DNA of 64,000 bases from Bathynomus jamesi (Eukaryota; Arthropoda; Malacostraca; Isopoda; Cirolanidae). The position numbers and the translations under genes were made by a program. Under the pieces are notes generated by a model. That model was not told the DNA's origin. It saw nothing but the letters and a program-made list of their open reading frames with translations, and did not search any database. The stretch lies in contig JAJOZX010002352.1 of the NCBI GenBank assembly GCA_023014485.1, positions 444,001-508,000 of the forward strand, written 5' to 3'. Shown one piece after another: positions 50,001 to 53,923 of the stretch; position 1 is the stretch's first letter; each line of letters begins with the position of its first letter.

Positions 50001-50763
50001 AAAAAACCTGTTTCATAATACGAATGCATTATTGCTTGTTCGTCGACAGCTGTTACAGTTGGTGGCCGATCAGGAATGGACAAATGCAGTTCGATATGTG
50101 AGACGGCATCGAACACTGTGGCCGAGTGAACCTTTCGCTGCTTTACCATTCGATGATATCACCGTTATTCTCAACGCTTACTGCTCCTATTTATCTGATA
50201 AGAAACCAGGTAAAATATGAAAGGAAAATTTACGCGAGGTGATATGAAAGTGAACAATAGGTTGGCCAAGTAGAATAAATGACCAGTTTGGAGCCCTTTA
50301 TGATAAAAATAAATTAAACTGAGTACATGATTTAATTTGCGATACACAGTATAAAGTGTACGAAGAGAAACCATTAAGGCAAAAAATAATTATCGTGCTA
50401 TAGAATGCGTAAATCCTATTTAAAAAATTACTTTGAGGGTATGAAAACGGTTTCATCTTTAGCGTGAATGCTTTTGTATCTGAATTATAATAAAATGATT
50501 CAATAAGAATCTCTAGATTCATATTGTGTATTTAATTAATATCAATGACAAAAAAGTTTTATATTTAAACATATTTCAATATTTATGTTACTTGTCTTTT
50601 AGGTATGATAGCTTTATGTGGTGTGGAGTACCCAATGGAGGAAGTCTGCAAACAACTAACTGAGGCAAACTTGTCTGCATTATCCGCTTTAAGAGTTATG
50701 GAACAATCGGCTAAACAACTCAAAGAAGCGATGGATTCGAATATTAGAAAAACAGAATGTTGA
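16552..50763 (+). CDS. fry: Furry, C-terminal part: 33 exons
   Basis: Furry is a very large conserved scaffold. It works with Tricornered/NDR-family kinases in cell morphogenesis, such as polarised outgrowth, wing hair integrity and dendrite tiling in flies; vertebrate FRY acts at microtubules and spindles (family knowledge). Segments collinear with animal furry include [53 protein letters not shown] and [17 protein letters not shown]. The 33 exons total about 1,735 codons, roughly the C-terminal 55-60% of a protein usually near 3,000 residues. All introns are GT-AG, all junction phases agree, and no stop interrupts. The upstream half is outside the window. Introns range from about 100 bp to over 6 kb and carry most of the transposons listed here. 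The exon at 23727-23779 is left out of the join because of a one-base phase conflict. Confidence 0.95.
17131..17293. repeat. Loopless 160-bp palindrome with TGAAGATG...CGAAA motif
   Basis: Arms 17131-17211 and 17212-17293 are near-perfect inverses meeting at GGACAAGCCTTGTCC with no loop. Each arm reads TTGAAGATGTGA-ATATA-TCACGAAAGCGC: a small stem set between TGAAGATG and CGAAA. The same layout occurs in the inverted ends of the Penelope-like element at 53919-54763, so I infer a derivative of such ends. Confidence 0.75.
17333..17422. repeat. Compound (TA)n(TG)n(CG)n microsatellite
   Basis: TA run of about 52 bp passing into TG and then CG dinucleotides. Confidence 0.93.
17563..17636 (+). repeat. 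G-rich interspersed repeat, copy 1
   Basis: Contains GTTTTAAAGTTGTGGGGGCA and CACCCTGTTTCCGCGTC; a direct diverged copy lies at 18088-18165. Confidence 0.6.
17785..17848. repeat. (TG)n microsatellite
   Basis: Over 50 bp of pure TG ending in GCGTGCGTGCG. Confidence 0.93.
18088..18165 (+). repeat. G-rich interspersed repeat, copy 2
   Basis: Matches the repeat at 17563-17636 in the same orientation (ACGTTTTAAAGTTATGGGGG). Function unknown. Confidence 0.6.
18630..18692 (+). repeat. tRNA-like SINE fragment
   Basis: Holds a B-box-like GGGTTCGAATCCTGTC followed by AGGGAGTAAA and (TA)n, resembling the 3' half of a tRNA-derived SINE head. Confidence 0.5.
18707..19122. mobile_element. Large inverted-repeat (hairpin) element, copy 2, asymmetric
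   Basis: The left arm (18707-18958) matches copy 1 at 6745; the right arm (18962-19090) is shortened to about 130 bp. The right tail keeps ACTCAGGGGACCATTCTGAGT and runs into (AC)n, as in copy 1. Two copies with the same tail support a mobile element, not a chance palindrome. Confidence 0.78.
19123..19170. repeat. (AC)n microsatellite
   Basis: Pure AC run at the tail of the hairpin element. Confidence 0.93.
19400..19830. repeat. GGAATG-rich interspersed repeat
   Basis: Contains CATTCCCATTCCCATTCCC and strings such as AACCTAACCCGGACCAAAAT that recur in both orientations in the cluster at 47040-49560. No coding potential. Confidence 0.6.
19909..19973. repeat. (TA)n microsatellite
   Basis: TA run with a TATAATATAATA interruption. 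Confidence 0.9.
20234..20372 (+). pseudogene. piggyBac-type transposase, C-terminal Cys-rich end
   Basis: One frame reads [20 protein letters not shown] followed by [20 protein letters not shown] and a stop. The paired CxxC...CxxC...LC pattern next to a Phe-His end is the zinc-binding C-terminus of piggyBac (PGBD-type) transposases. The rest of the transposase is not recognisable upstream. Confidence 0.78.
20378..20440 (+). repeat. Partial tandem copy of the piggyBac C-terminus
   Basis: A diverged second copy of the last roughly 60 bp of the piggyBac end (CCATTGTGTTTAGCAAAGGA ... TTCAAAGTA) follows immediately, with Cys retained. Confidence 0.6.
20702..20885 (+). pseudogene. Mariner-type transposase fragment (DD41D)
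   Basis: Reads [18 protein letters not shown] ... [20 protein letters not shown] with 41 residues between the second and third Asp. SPDL has become LPNL. Only this segment remains, and LINE sequence follows directly. Confidence 0.75.
20915..21825 (+). pseudogene. LINE (non-LTR retrotransposon) reverse transcriptase fragment with 3' tail
   Basis: Frames read [33 protein letters not shown], then [20 protein letters not shown] and [10 protein letters not shown] across several shifts and stops. This is the C-terminal part of a jockey/I-like reverse transcriptase ORF (inference from layout). The 3' region ends CCCTTGGCCCCTCCTTCCTG then an A-rich tail. The family is one I associate with decapod genomes. 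Dead copy. Confidence 0.75.
21948..22518. mobile_element. Non-autonomous DNA element with AGGTAGA termini
   Basis: Ends are AAGGTAGACATCCACTTCC and the inverse of CAAGTGGATTTCTACCTT. Both are followed inward by GCCACGCCA-type repeats (CCACACGCCACGCCACG and inverse). About 570 bp, without transposase. The ends are Harbinger-like at best; target duplication not resolved. Confidence 0.6.
22761..22868 (+). CDS. fry: fry exon 2
   Basis: Acceptor TTCGCAG, donor GTGAGT, 36 codons, phase 0 at both ends. Encodes the strongly conserved [20 protein letters not shown]. Confidence 0.95.
23191..23325 (+). CDS. fry: fry exon 3
   Basis: 45 codons from [13 protein letters not shown] to [10 protein letters not shown], donor GTAAGC, phase 0. 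The acceptor is CCCGAG, with a weak pyrimidine tract, but the frame continues cleanly from exon 2. Confidence 0.93.
23432..23562 (+). CDS. fry: fry exon 4
   Basis: Encodes [20 protein letters not shown] ... [13 protein letters not shown]; ends with AG of an Arg codon (phase 2) before GTAATT. Confidence 0.95.
23727..23779 (+). CDS. fry: Possible extra fry exon, one base out of phase
   Basis: After CCCCTTAAG, the sequence encodes [18 protein letters not shown] and stops at a GTGAGT donor. As I recall, vertebrate furry continues after the PPFYR of exon 4 with LTSMRK-like residues, so this looks like a genuine exon. Starting at 23727 it needs phase 0, but exon 4 ends in phase 2. Either one base is missing here, or splicing uses the next AG (23739-23740). 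The latter gives a 39-bp exon (23741-23779) that keeps phase 2 on both sides and joins exon 5 in frame. Confidence 0.5.
24075..24270 (+). CDS. fry: fry exon 5
   Basis: Acceptor CTTCAG; first base completes Arg (AG+A). Encodes a Ser-rich, low-complexity segment [20 protein letters not shown] to IPQEQVGGE; donor GTACGG, phase 0. Joins exon 4 in frame with or without the 39-bp form of the preceding candidate exon. Confidence 0.88.
24529..25544. mobile_element. Harbinger-like non-autonomous DNA element
   Basis: Ends TACCCGATTCACACAAGG and inverse of CCTGGTGTGAATTGGGTA, flanked by TTA on both sides (24526-24528 and 25545-25547). A 3-bp TTA duplication fits PIF/Harbinger. The roughly 1-kb interior is AT-rich without a transposase frame. 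It includes a small palindrome at 25008-25052 (TAATTAACTAATTATAGTTA and inverse). Confidence 0.65.
26280..27765 (-). mobile_element. Mariner-type (DD41D) transposon with about 200-bp inverted repeats
   Basis: Inverted repeats of about 198 bp (26280-26479 and 27568-27765) reach to the start codon. The transposase on the - strand starts at 27569 ([17 protein letters not shown], helix-turn-helix region) and ends at 26486. The first Asp is in [13 protein letters not shown], the second in FQHDGAPAH and the third in [15 protein letters not shown], 41 residues apart. A one-base shift near 27185 divides it into two overlapping frames; otherwise it is about 360 residues, full length. Right end abuts (TA)n. 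It lies antisense to fry within intron 5. Confidence 0.9.
27795..28076 (-). mobile_element. tRNA-derived SINE, copy 1
   Basis: A repeat of about 280 bp shared with 51848-52115. On the - strand it begins GCCTCGGTGGTGTAGTGGTT, an A-box-like start. An internal second tRNA-like part reads TAGCCTAGCAGTTAAGACG. The (TA)n at 28077 lies next to the head end. Confidence 0.78.
28077..28224. repeat. Two (TA)n microsatellites
   Basis: TA tracts at about 28077-28136 and 28170-28224 flank a short unique segment. Confidence 0.92.
28230..28260 (+). repeat. Fragment matching the 47297-47437 palindrome end
   Basis: TTTGTCTATTAGAGTGGGTTTTTATTAT matches (with one or two changes) the outer end of the palindrome near 47409-47434. 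Suggests a dispersed element end. Confidence 0.5.
28818..28984 (+). CDS. fry: fry exon 6
   Basis: Acceptor TTCAAG, donor GTACAA. Encodes [20 protein letters not shown] ... [20 protein letters not shown], conserved in furry; ends phase 2 within an Arg codon. Confidence 0.94.
29440..29591 (+). CDS. fry: fry exon 7
   Basis: Starts [19 protein letters not shown] after the split Arg. Probably the start of the conserved C-terminal cell-morphogenesis domain (MOR2/PAG1-type). Donor T|GTGAGT, phase 1. Confidence 0.94.
29953..30102 (+). CDS. fry: fry exon 8
   Basis: Encodes [20 protein letters not shown] ... [13 protein letters not shown]; acceptor TTTGCAG, donor GTACAC, phase 1. Confidence 0.93.
30208..30553 (+). 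CDS. fry: fry exon 9
   Basis: 115 codons. The first 85 or so are Pro/Glu/Ser-rich and probably disordered ([20 protein letters not shown]). It then returns to conserved sequence [15 protein letters not shown]. Acceptor GACAG, donor GTAAGT, phase 2. Confidence 0.93.
30816..30915 (+). CDS. fry: fry exon 10
   Basis: Encodes [20 protein letters not shown] ... VRHIVA, conserved in furry; acceptor TTGCAG, donor GTAAGT. Confidence 0.95.
31401..31460 (-). repeat. tRNA-like SINE head in fry intron 10
   Basis: On the - strand, GGTAGCTCTATAGTCTCGG (A-box-like) and GGGTTCGCTCCC (B-box-like) lie at tRNA spacing. No proper acceptor stem. Confidence 0.55.
31774..31884 (+). CDS. fry: fry exon 11
   Basis: Encodes [20 protein letters not shown] ... 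[10 protein letters not shown]; acceptor TTTCAG, non-consensus donor GTTCGT, phase 0. The donor is weak but the frame and homology support it. Confidence 0.92.
31989..32152 (+). CDS. fry: fry exon 12
   Basis: Encodes [20 protein letters not shown] ... [17 protein letters not shown]; acceptor GATAAG, donor GTGAGC, phase 2. Confidence 0.94.
32551..33953 (+). pseudogene. Mariner-type (DD41D) transposon in fry intron 12, frameshifted
   Basis: A 1,403-bp element with TA flanks; ends share GGGTGATCCAGA(G/T)AAATGGGACCC with the inverse. The + strand transposase starts near 32743 (MTAWTVEQ). It breaks near 32780, reopens at 32847 (helix-turn-helix region, [13 protein letters not shown]) and carries the first Asp in [12 protein letters not shown]. 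It shifts frame near 33455, then gives [11 protein letters not shown] and [20 protein letters not shown], with 41 residues between the Asp pair. It shifts again near 33660 and ends near 33829. Same orientation as fry. Several breaks, so inactive. Confidence 0.88.
34151..34338 (+). CDS. fry: fry exon 13
   Basis: Encodes [20 protein letters not shown] ... [12 protein letters not shown]; acceptor TTTCAG, donor GTATGA, phase 1. Confidence 0.93.
34521..34660 (+). CDS. fry: fry exon 14
   Basis: Ser/Arg-rich segment [20 protein letters not shown] ... DDKMT; acceptor ATCAG, donor GTGAGA, phase 0. Confidence 0.9.
34842..34976 (+). CDS. fry: fry exon 15
   Basis: Encodes [20 protein letters not shown], among the most conserved furry signatures; 45 codons, donor GTGAGG. 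Confidence 0.97.
35162..35302 (+). CDS. fry: fry exon 16
   Basis: Encodes [20 protein letters not shown] ... FTQITDLQ; acceptor TTAAG, donor GTAAGC, 47 codons. Confidence 0.96.
35687..35809 (+). CDS. fry: fry exon 17
   Basis: Encodes [20 protein letters not shown] ... AAENIAQ; acceptor CCACAG, donor GTGAGA, 41 codons. Confidence 0.96.
36295..36462 (+). CDS. fry: fry exon 18
   Basis: Encodes [20 protein letters not shown] ... [11 protein letters not shown]; donor GTAAGG, 56 codons. Confidence 0.96.
36592..36732 (+). CDS. fry: fry exon 19
   Basis: Encodes [20 protein letters not shown] ... RVVAKYIE; donor GTGAAC, 47 codons. Confidence 0.96.
36962..37190. mobile_element. GC-rich foldback MITE in fry intron 19
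   Basis: Inverse arms of about 105 bp (GCCGGCCGCACGCAGAATCG at one end, inverse GCGCGCGGCCGAC at the other) carry many CpGs and GACTCGAGTCG repeats in an otherwise AT-rich intron. Centre near 37060-37075. No coding sequence; superfamily undetermined. Confidence 0.75.
37652..37802 (+). CDS. fry: fry exon 20
   Basis: Encodes [20 protein letters not shown], a very conserved furry segment, to FKKELP; donor GTGAGG, phase 1. Confidence 0.97.
37899..38023 (+). CDS. fry: fry exon 21
   Basis: Encodes [20 protein letters not shown] ... GEIFNREE; acceptor GCGAAG, donor GTGAGT. The intron before it is only 96 bp. Confidence 0.95.
38268..38387 (+). CDS. fry: fry exon 22
   Basis: Ser-rich segment ending in the conserved [10 protein letters not shown]; acceptor CTTAG, donor GTATCC (weak), 40 codons. 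Confidence 0.93.
38790..39000 (-). pseudogene. LINE reverse transcriptase fragment, antisense in fry intron 22
   Basis: On the - strand, frames read [22 protein letters not shown] and [10 protein letters not shown], matching the C-terminal part of the LINE at 20915-21825. Short dead fragment ending about 130 bp before exon 23. Confidence 0.75.
39134..39208 (+). CDS. fry: fry exon 23
   Basis: Short exon: [20 protein letters not shown] then PKSPS. Acceptor TTTAAG, donor GTAAGT, 25 codons. Confidence 0.93.
40460..40536 (-). repeat. tRNA-like SINE head
   Basis: On the - strand: GTCTTGTGGTGCCACCCGGC then a B-box GGGTTCGAACCCC. tRNA-derived repeat, not a convincing tRNA gene. Confidence 0.55.
40778..41090. 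repeat. Inverted repeat followed by (TA)n block
   Basis: AAGGTAAATTTCGTTAT (about 40798) and its inverse ATAACGAAATTTACCTT (about 40880) form a hairpin of about 140 bp. About 170 bp of TA repeats follow, broken by TATAAACTT units. Confidence 0.85.
43327..43512 (+). CDS. fry: fry exon 24
   Basis: Encodes [20 protein letters not shown] ... [20 protein letters not shown], the conserved FKDFDFL motif of furry; donor GTGAGT, 62 codons. Confidence 0.96.
43614..43966 (+). CDS. fry: fry exon 25
   Basis: Begins [20 protein letters not shown] (conserved), then about 90 Pro/Ser/Glu-rich, probably disordered residues. Donor GTAAGT, phase 2. Largest exon, 118 codons. Confidence 0.94.
44056..44257 (+). 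CDS. fry: fry exon 26
   Basis: Encodes [20 protein letters not shown] ... [15 protein letters not shown] to CCLFTTMFR; acceptor CTGCAG, donor GTAATT, phase 0. Confidence 0.9.
44549..44641 (+). CDS. fry: fry exon 27
   Basis: Encodes [20 protein letters not shown] then [11 protein letters not shown]; acceptor CCGTAG, donor GTAAGA, 31 codons, in frame with both neighbours. Too short to stand out as an open frame. Confidence 0.82.
44764..44913 (+). CDS. fry: fry exon 28
   Basis: Encodes [20 protein letters not shown] ... [20 protein letters not shown], matching the furry segment near ELQEHLDTY; acceptor TTGCAG, donor GTGAGT, 50 codons. Confidence 0.88.
45265..46158. mobile_element. Mariner-derived foldback element, copy B, in fry intron 28
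   Basis: An 894-bp near-perfect palindrome with CAGGGTGTACATAAAGTCAG ends and TA flanks. Both arms encode the same transposase C-terminus (- strand 45875-45363 and + strand to about 46060). They include [33 protein letters not shown] and [10 protein letters not shown]. The loop ACTAACAATCCTATCC is the reverse complement of the loop in copy A, and copy B lacks the hAT MITE. It ends 57 bp before fry exon 29. A fry pre-mRNA through here would form a hairpin with a stem of about 430 bp. Confidence 0.93.
46216..46404 (+). CDS. fry: fry exon 29
   Basis: Encodes [20 protein letters not shown] ... [19 protein letters not shown]; acceptor TTTCCAG, donor GTTAGT, 63 codons. Its acceptor lies 57 bp after the foldback. 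Confidence 0.95.
46723..46857 (+). CDS. fry: fry exon 30
   Basis: Encodes [20 protein letters not shown] ... [10 protein letters not shown]; acceptor CATAG, donor GTAGGT, 45 codons. Confidence 0.9.
47040..49560. repeat. GGAATG-rich repeat cluster in both orientations, fry intron 30
   Basis: Related blocks recur in alternating orientation. Forward marks of TTTGAAAATGCCTCCT lie near 47470, 48357, 48640 (diverged) and 49540. Inverse forms lie near 47690, 47975 and 48765. Between them are repeated CATTCCCATT, AACCTAACC..GGACCAAAGTGG and TTAATATTTCCTAACC strings. A single related copy is at 19400-19830. No coding capacity found. The cluster ends about 95 bp before exon 31. Confidence 0.7.
47297..47437. 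repeat. 141-bp palindrome with GAGGATGC...GCATCGAAAC motif
   Basis: Arms of about 65 bp (ATGATAATAAAAACCCACTC and inverse) meet at CCGAAGAGG. The centre reads GAAGAGGATGC-TAGTGG-GCATCGAAACTGTTG, the same stem-between-GATG-and-CGAAA layout as at 17131-17293 and 53919-54763. A fragment of the outer end lies at 28230. Confidence 0.75.
49656..49856 (+). CDS. fry: fry exon 31
   Basis: Begins with a GAGGGA-repeat encoding [20 protein letters not shown]. It continues Ser/Thr/Pro-rich ([20 protein letters not shown]). Acceptor TTTAG, donor GTAAGG, 67 codons, probably disordered. Confidence 0.88.
50050..50209 (+). CDS. fry: fry exon 32
   Basis: Encodes [20 protein letters not shown] ... RTLWPSEPF, matching the FRSLWPS-type furry C-terminus; acceptor CGACAG, donor GTAAAA, phase 1. 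Confidence 0.94.
50603..50763 (+). CDS. fry: fry exon 33, terminal coding exon
   Basis: Encodes [20 protein letters not shown] ... [20 protein letters not shown], then Cys and TGA at 50761-50763. Acceptor CTTTTAG. The helical end fits the end of furry. Confidence 0.94.
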
Positions 50764-51110
50764 AGTTGTTCAGTGTGAAAGAACAGGACTAAACTATGTA
50801 TTTTAAAAAAAAAATTATCAAACTCAATTCTAACTTTTGTGATGATATTTCCAACCTTGAAATCCCATTCTCAGATAGAAATAGATTTTTACGTTAAACA
50901 TTTTATTTATTCTAGTCTTGCATGCGTATTTATTTTTGTTTTATTTTAGTAAATTTGATTGGCGACTAAATATTCATATAAGTGCCAAATTAAATGTATA
51001 TCGTTCTCGAAAATCAGTACCAATATGTTCCTTCTTCATTGTCGTTAACTTCAAATATCACCTAATTTAAAAATCACTGCATTTCAAATATGAATAAAAT
51101 TTAACCACCT
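50764..51110 (+). terminator. fry: fry 3' UTR with candidate poly(A) signal
   Basis: AT-rich sequence after the fry stop. The first consensus AATAAA lies at about 51093-51098, giving a 3' UTR near 350 bp if used. Confidence 0.6.
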
Positions 51111-51169
51111 AATTAAAGAAAGTTCTTATTTCCGTCGTTATTAAAAGTTTAACTACACCCTTAGACTTT

Positions 51170-51661
51170 CATCACCTTAATTACAACATACTTTCCGAAG
51201 AGAGCATCTTGCTTTTATGAACTTTAGCAGGATGTACAACTCGCGCAATTACGTGACGAATCCGAGCAATGTGATCTTTTTTTCACAGCGTTCGATCTTT
51301 GAACAAAATCTTCAATGACGCGAGGATGAACCAAACTATTTGCTTCCGCATCCTCCAAACACAAAGTCTTCGGCCTTAAGAAACTGAATAAAAAGTTTGT
51401 TGCAGCTAGTCATCATTTTGGCCTGTTTGTGCATAATACTTTTTGGCTCACGAGTGTTCTCTAACTCTTACTACCCAACCACTTCACGATTGCGATTTGT
51501 ATTGCTTACTCTGTCACCTGACCTCGATCCCTGCGATTTCTGTTGGGAAATCTAAAGGACAAACTTCTAATCCAAAAATACTGGAAGCTCTAAAAGCATC
51601 GATTCAATGTGAAACAGTTTCATTTCTACTAGAGGCAATGAAAAGAAATTATACTGCCTAG
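51170..51661 (+). pseudogene. Mariner-type transposase C-terminal relic
   Basis: The sequence around 51510-51660 gives SPDLDPCDF in one frame and then LEALKASIQ...LEAMKRNYTA in another, the third catalytic Asp region and C-terminus of a DD41D-like transposase with frame shifts. The upstream part (51170-51500) is too diverged to read. An open - strand frame in this stretch (PKTLCLEDAEANSLVHPRVI) has no family I recognise. Confidence 0.5.
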
Positions 51662-51847
51662 ATCTGCCACGTAATTTTGCAAATTCAGGCATATACACCT
51701 GGAAATATTCTCATCCTTCCATAATAATAATGCAAAGCTTCTTAAGTTAATCCATCAATTTTTTAGTGCCAAAAATAAAATATATACAGTATAGACTTGT
51801 GTGTATATATATACTGTACCTATATATTACTTTTAATACCTTGATTT

Positions 51848-52115
51848 TGCTTCCACCCAAATTGTTCATTCTGATGATGGTCAGGCTTGTCACCCCACCT
51901 TAGACCTACAGTTTAACGTGGAATCCGAACCCCGCCCCACCAGCATCCCAGTATCTTAACTACTAGGCTACCCAAAGTATCCATTTATCTACCAACCAAT
52001 TTCTTTGTGCGAAAGGATGAACAGCTGGGAGTTGCTGCGCGCCGTCTGCAATCACCGGGTCTCGATCTGGGGCCGATAGATTCATAGTCAGCGACGCTAA
52101 CCATTACACCACCGA
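51848..52115 (-). mobile_element. tRNA-derived SINE, copy 2
   Basis: Same about 270-bp repeat as at 27795-28076, in the same orientation, starting on the - strand with GCCTCGGTGGTGTAATGGTT. The GC/AC/TA microsatellite at 52116-52160 lies next to the head end. Confidence 0.8.
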
Positions 52116-52682
52116 GGCGCGCGCGCGCGCGCGCACACACACACACATATATATATATATAGTACCATACTACATTGCAGCACGAAACGTCTGAGATATT
52201 TATGTCTTGACACTCATTTAATGTCTAGCTTGTCTATTACTTCAAAATTAAAAACTAAGTTATAACAACCTAAAATTTTAAAAAATACGAATGAATTAAT
52301 TACTGAAAAGGCCTAAAAGAATACTTATACCATGGTCTAATATAATTACCAACTATCATAAAATCTCGTTTCATTCAAACATGGTCGTGGTGGGGAGATA
52401 GGCATTTGGAATGGCTGGTAATTTCGGATTAAGTTTGTGACATTGTGCTTCTCACAGTTGTAATAACATACAGATTGAGAGGAAATAAGAACAAATAGTT
52501 TTTCATTACTTTCAGAGAAAAATTGTGGAGAGTATAGTAATTGCAAGTAGTAGGCGTAAGTTGTAGATGATCAATTGATCATATATTTATCTTGGTATGA
52601 CAGACTCATGAATGAAGTGAAAAGACTTGGTAATAATATTAGACAATGCTTCTACTCTCGTGTTTACCTCGTATCCTCTTCG

Positions 52683-52881
52683 CTATTTCTTCTCTTTCCT
52701 ACTTCTATTTTTCTCTCTCGCTTCCAACTTCTTTTGCCTCCTGACGCTGGCTAAAATATTCTCAAAATTAGTGGTCTTCTTTTTGGCACTGCCTTTGGGT
52801 ACGAGAGACCCTGCGGTTCTCCGTGGTGTAAGTTTTGGAGCGGAGGGTTCGTCATCAAAATCGAAGCCAGAGATTTCGACC
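52683..52881 (-). CDS. PAGR1: PAGR1-like protein, terminal coding exon
   Basis: On the - strand, after acceptor CCTCAG, this encodes VEISGFDFDDEPSAPKLTPR ... NFENILASVRRQKKLEAREK and ends with TAG at 52683-52685. The FDFDDEP motif, the RRTAGS segment and a basic helix ending in RRQKKLE match PAGR1/PA1. That is the PTIP-associated subunit of MLL3/MLL4 H3K4 methyltransferase complexes (family knowledge). First base completes a Lys codon from the preceding exon (phase 2). Convergent with fry, whose stop is 1.9 kb away. Confidence 0.8.
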
Positions 52882-53071
52882 CTGAGGAAAAATTCAGAGA
52901 AGTTTACAATAATTAGAATGTATAAAAATCATCAATTCCTAAATTTTAAAATGAAAATAGTTTCCATTACTTTCCTAATTTTAAAGACTGACAAAAGCGT
53001 TTACATTGTTTTGCCCATTTATTCCAGTAGGCCCTGAGTAGGGTATTAATTATTTTAGTTTTCCATCTTAC

Positions 53072-53225
53072 TTTTCATCCTCTTCTTCCTCTTCACTATT
53101 GGAGTCCTCTTGAGAGGGTGTTGGAGGTCGCTTTCCATATTCCCATTTCCAATTTAGCTGCAAACTTTTCTCCTTTGCAATCGTCTCATACAACCAAAGA
53201 ATCGTCTCCGGTTTCGGTTCCCAAC
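53072..53225 (-). CDS. PAGR1: PAGR1-like protein, penultimate coding exon
   Basis: On the - strand, acceptor ATATGCAG, then GWEPKPETILWLYETIAKEK, KRPPTPSQEDSNSEEEEEDE, donor GTAAGA. This matches the PAGR1 core: a Trp-x-Pro segment, a helix of the xxIxxLYExxA type, RRPPTP, then an acidic run. It starts in phase 1, so at least one more 5' exon with the N-terminus must exist; I could not place it. An unspliced frame extends to 53310 (MSQKHYNN...), but the 37 bp between a possible donor and this acceptor is too short for a normal intron. Confidence 0.8.
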
Positions 53226-53526
53226 CTGCATATACATTCAATAATGTATAAACTAACCTTACCCCAAAAAGTCCCAAGTCGATATTGTTGTAATGTTTCT
53301 GCGACATTGTCCTTGACTTAGGTTTATAATATTTTTTAATTGCGATAAAATTAATGTACAACTATGCTACTTTTACATTAAAAACCTAGCAGCAAAAATT
53401 ATTAACTTAAACATATAATAAATAGGTGTAACTTTGTAAGTATAAACCTACATAATCATAAATTTGTTGCACACCAATTCGAAGCTCATTATCTTGTGCG
53501 ACAAACAGGGATGGGAAACTGATATA

Positions 53527-53867
53527 CAGGGTGGCGCAAAAATCGCGCATCATAGGAATTTTCAGTGTTGATTATAATTACCTACATTATTTTTTTTTCT
53601 TTTAGGTAGGGGATGGCTGCGAAATTAACAATAGACGAGAGAGTGAACTTTGTTTTAATGTATGGAATACCAAGTACAACAAATCGATGAATCGGTACAG
53701 AATTTAAATTCTGTACCGATTCATTTGTTGTACCTGGTATTCCATACATTAAAACCAAGTTCACCCTCTCGTCTATTGTTAATTTCGCAGCCATCCCCTA
53801 CCTAAAAGAAGAAAAAAAATATTTTAATCAACACTGAAAATTTTTATGATGCGCGACGTTTGCGCCA

Positions 53868-53869
<2 letters not shown>
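53527..53869. mobile_element. Mariner-derived foldback (arms encode transposase N-terminus)
   Basis: A 343-bp palindrome. Its ends CAGGGTGGCGCAAAAATCGCG and inverse flank arms of about 165 bp meeting at CAGAATTTAAATTCTG (about 53697-53715). Each arm starts a transposase: MAAKLTIDERVNLVLMYGIP, the helix-turn-helix beginning of a mariner-type protein. This is the opposite half from that kept by the foldbacks at 1789 and 45265. Right end abuts (TA)n. Confidence 0.88.

Positions 53870-53918
<49 letters not shown>
53870..53918. repeat. (TA)n microsatellite
   Basis: TA run separating the foldback from the Penelope-like element. Confidence 0.92.

Positions 53919-53923
<5 letters not shown>

Noticed and set aside
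53068..53361. PAGR1-like frame starting at an upstream Met (MYINFIAIKK or MSQKHYNN)
   Set aside because: Homology begins only after the ATATGCAG acceptor at 53226; residues upstream look like intron translation, though a short N-terminal extension cannot be excluded.
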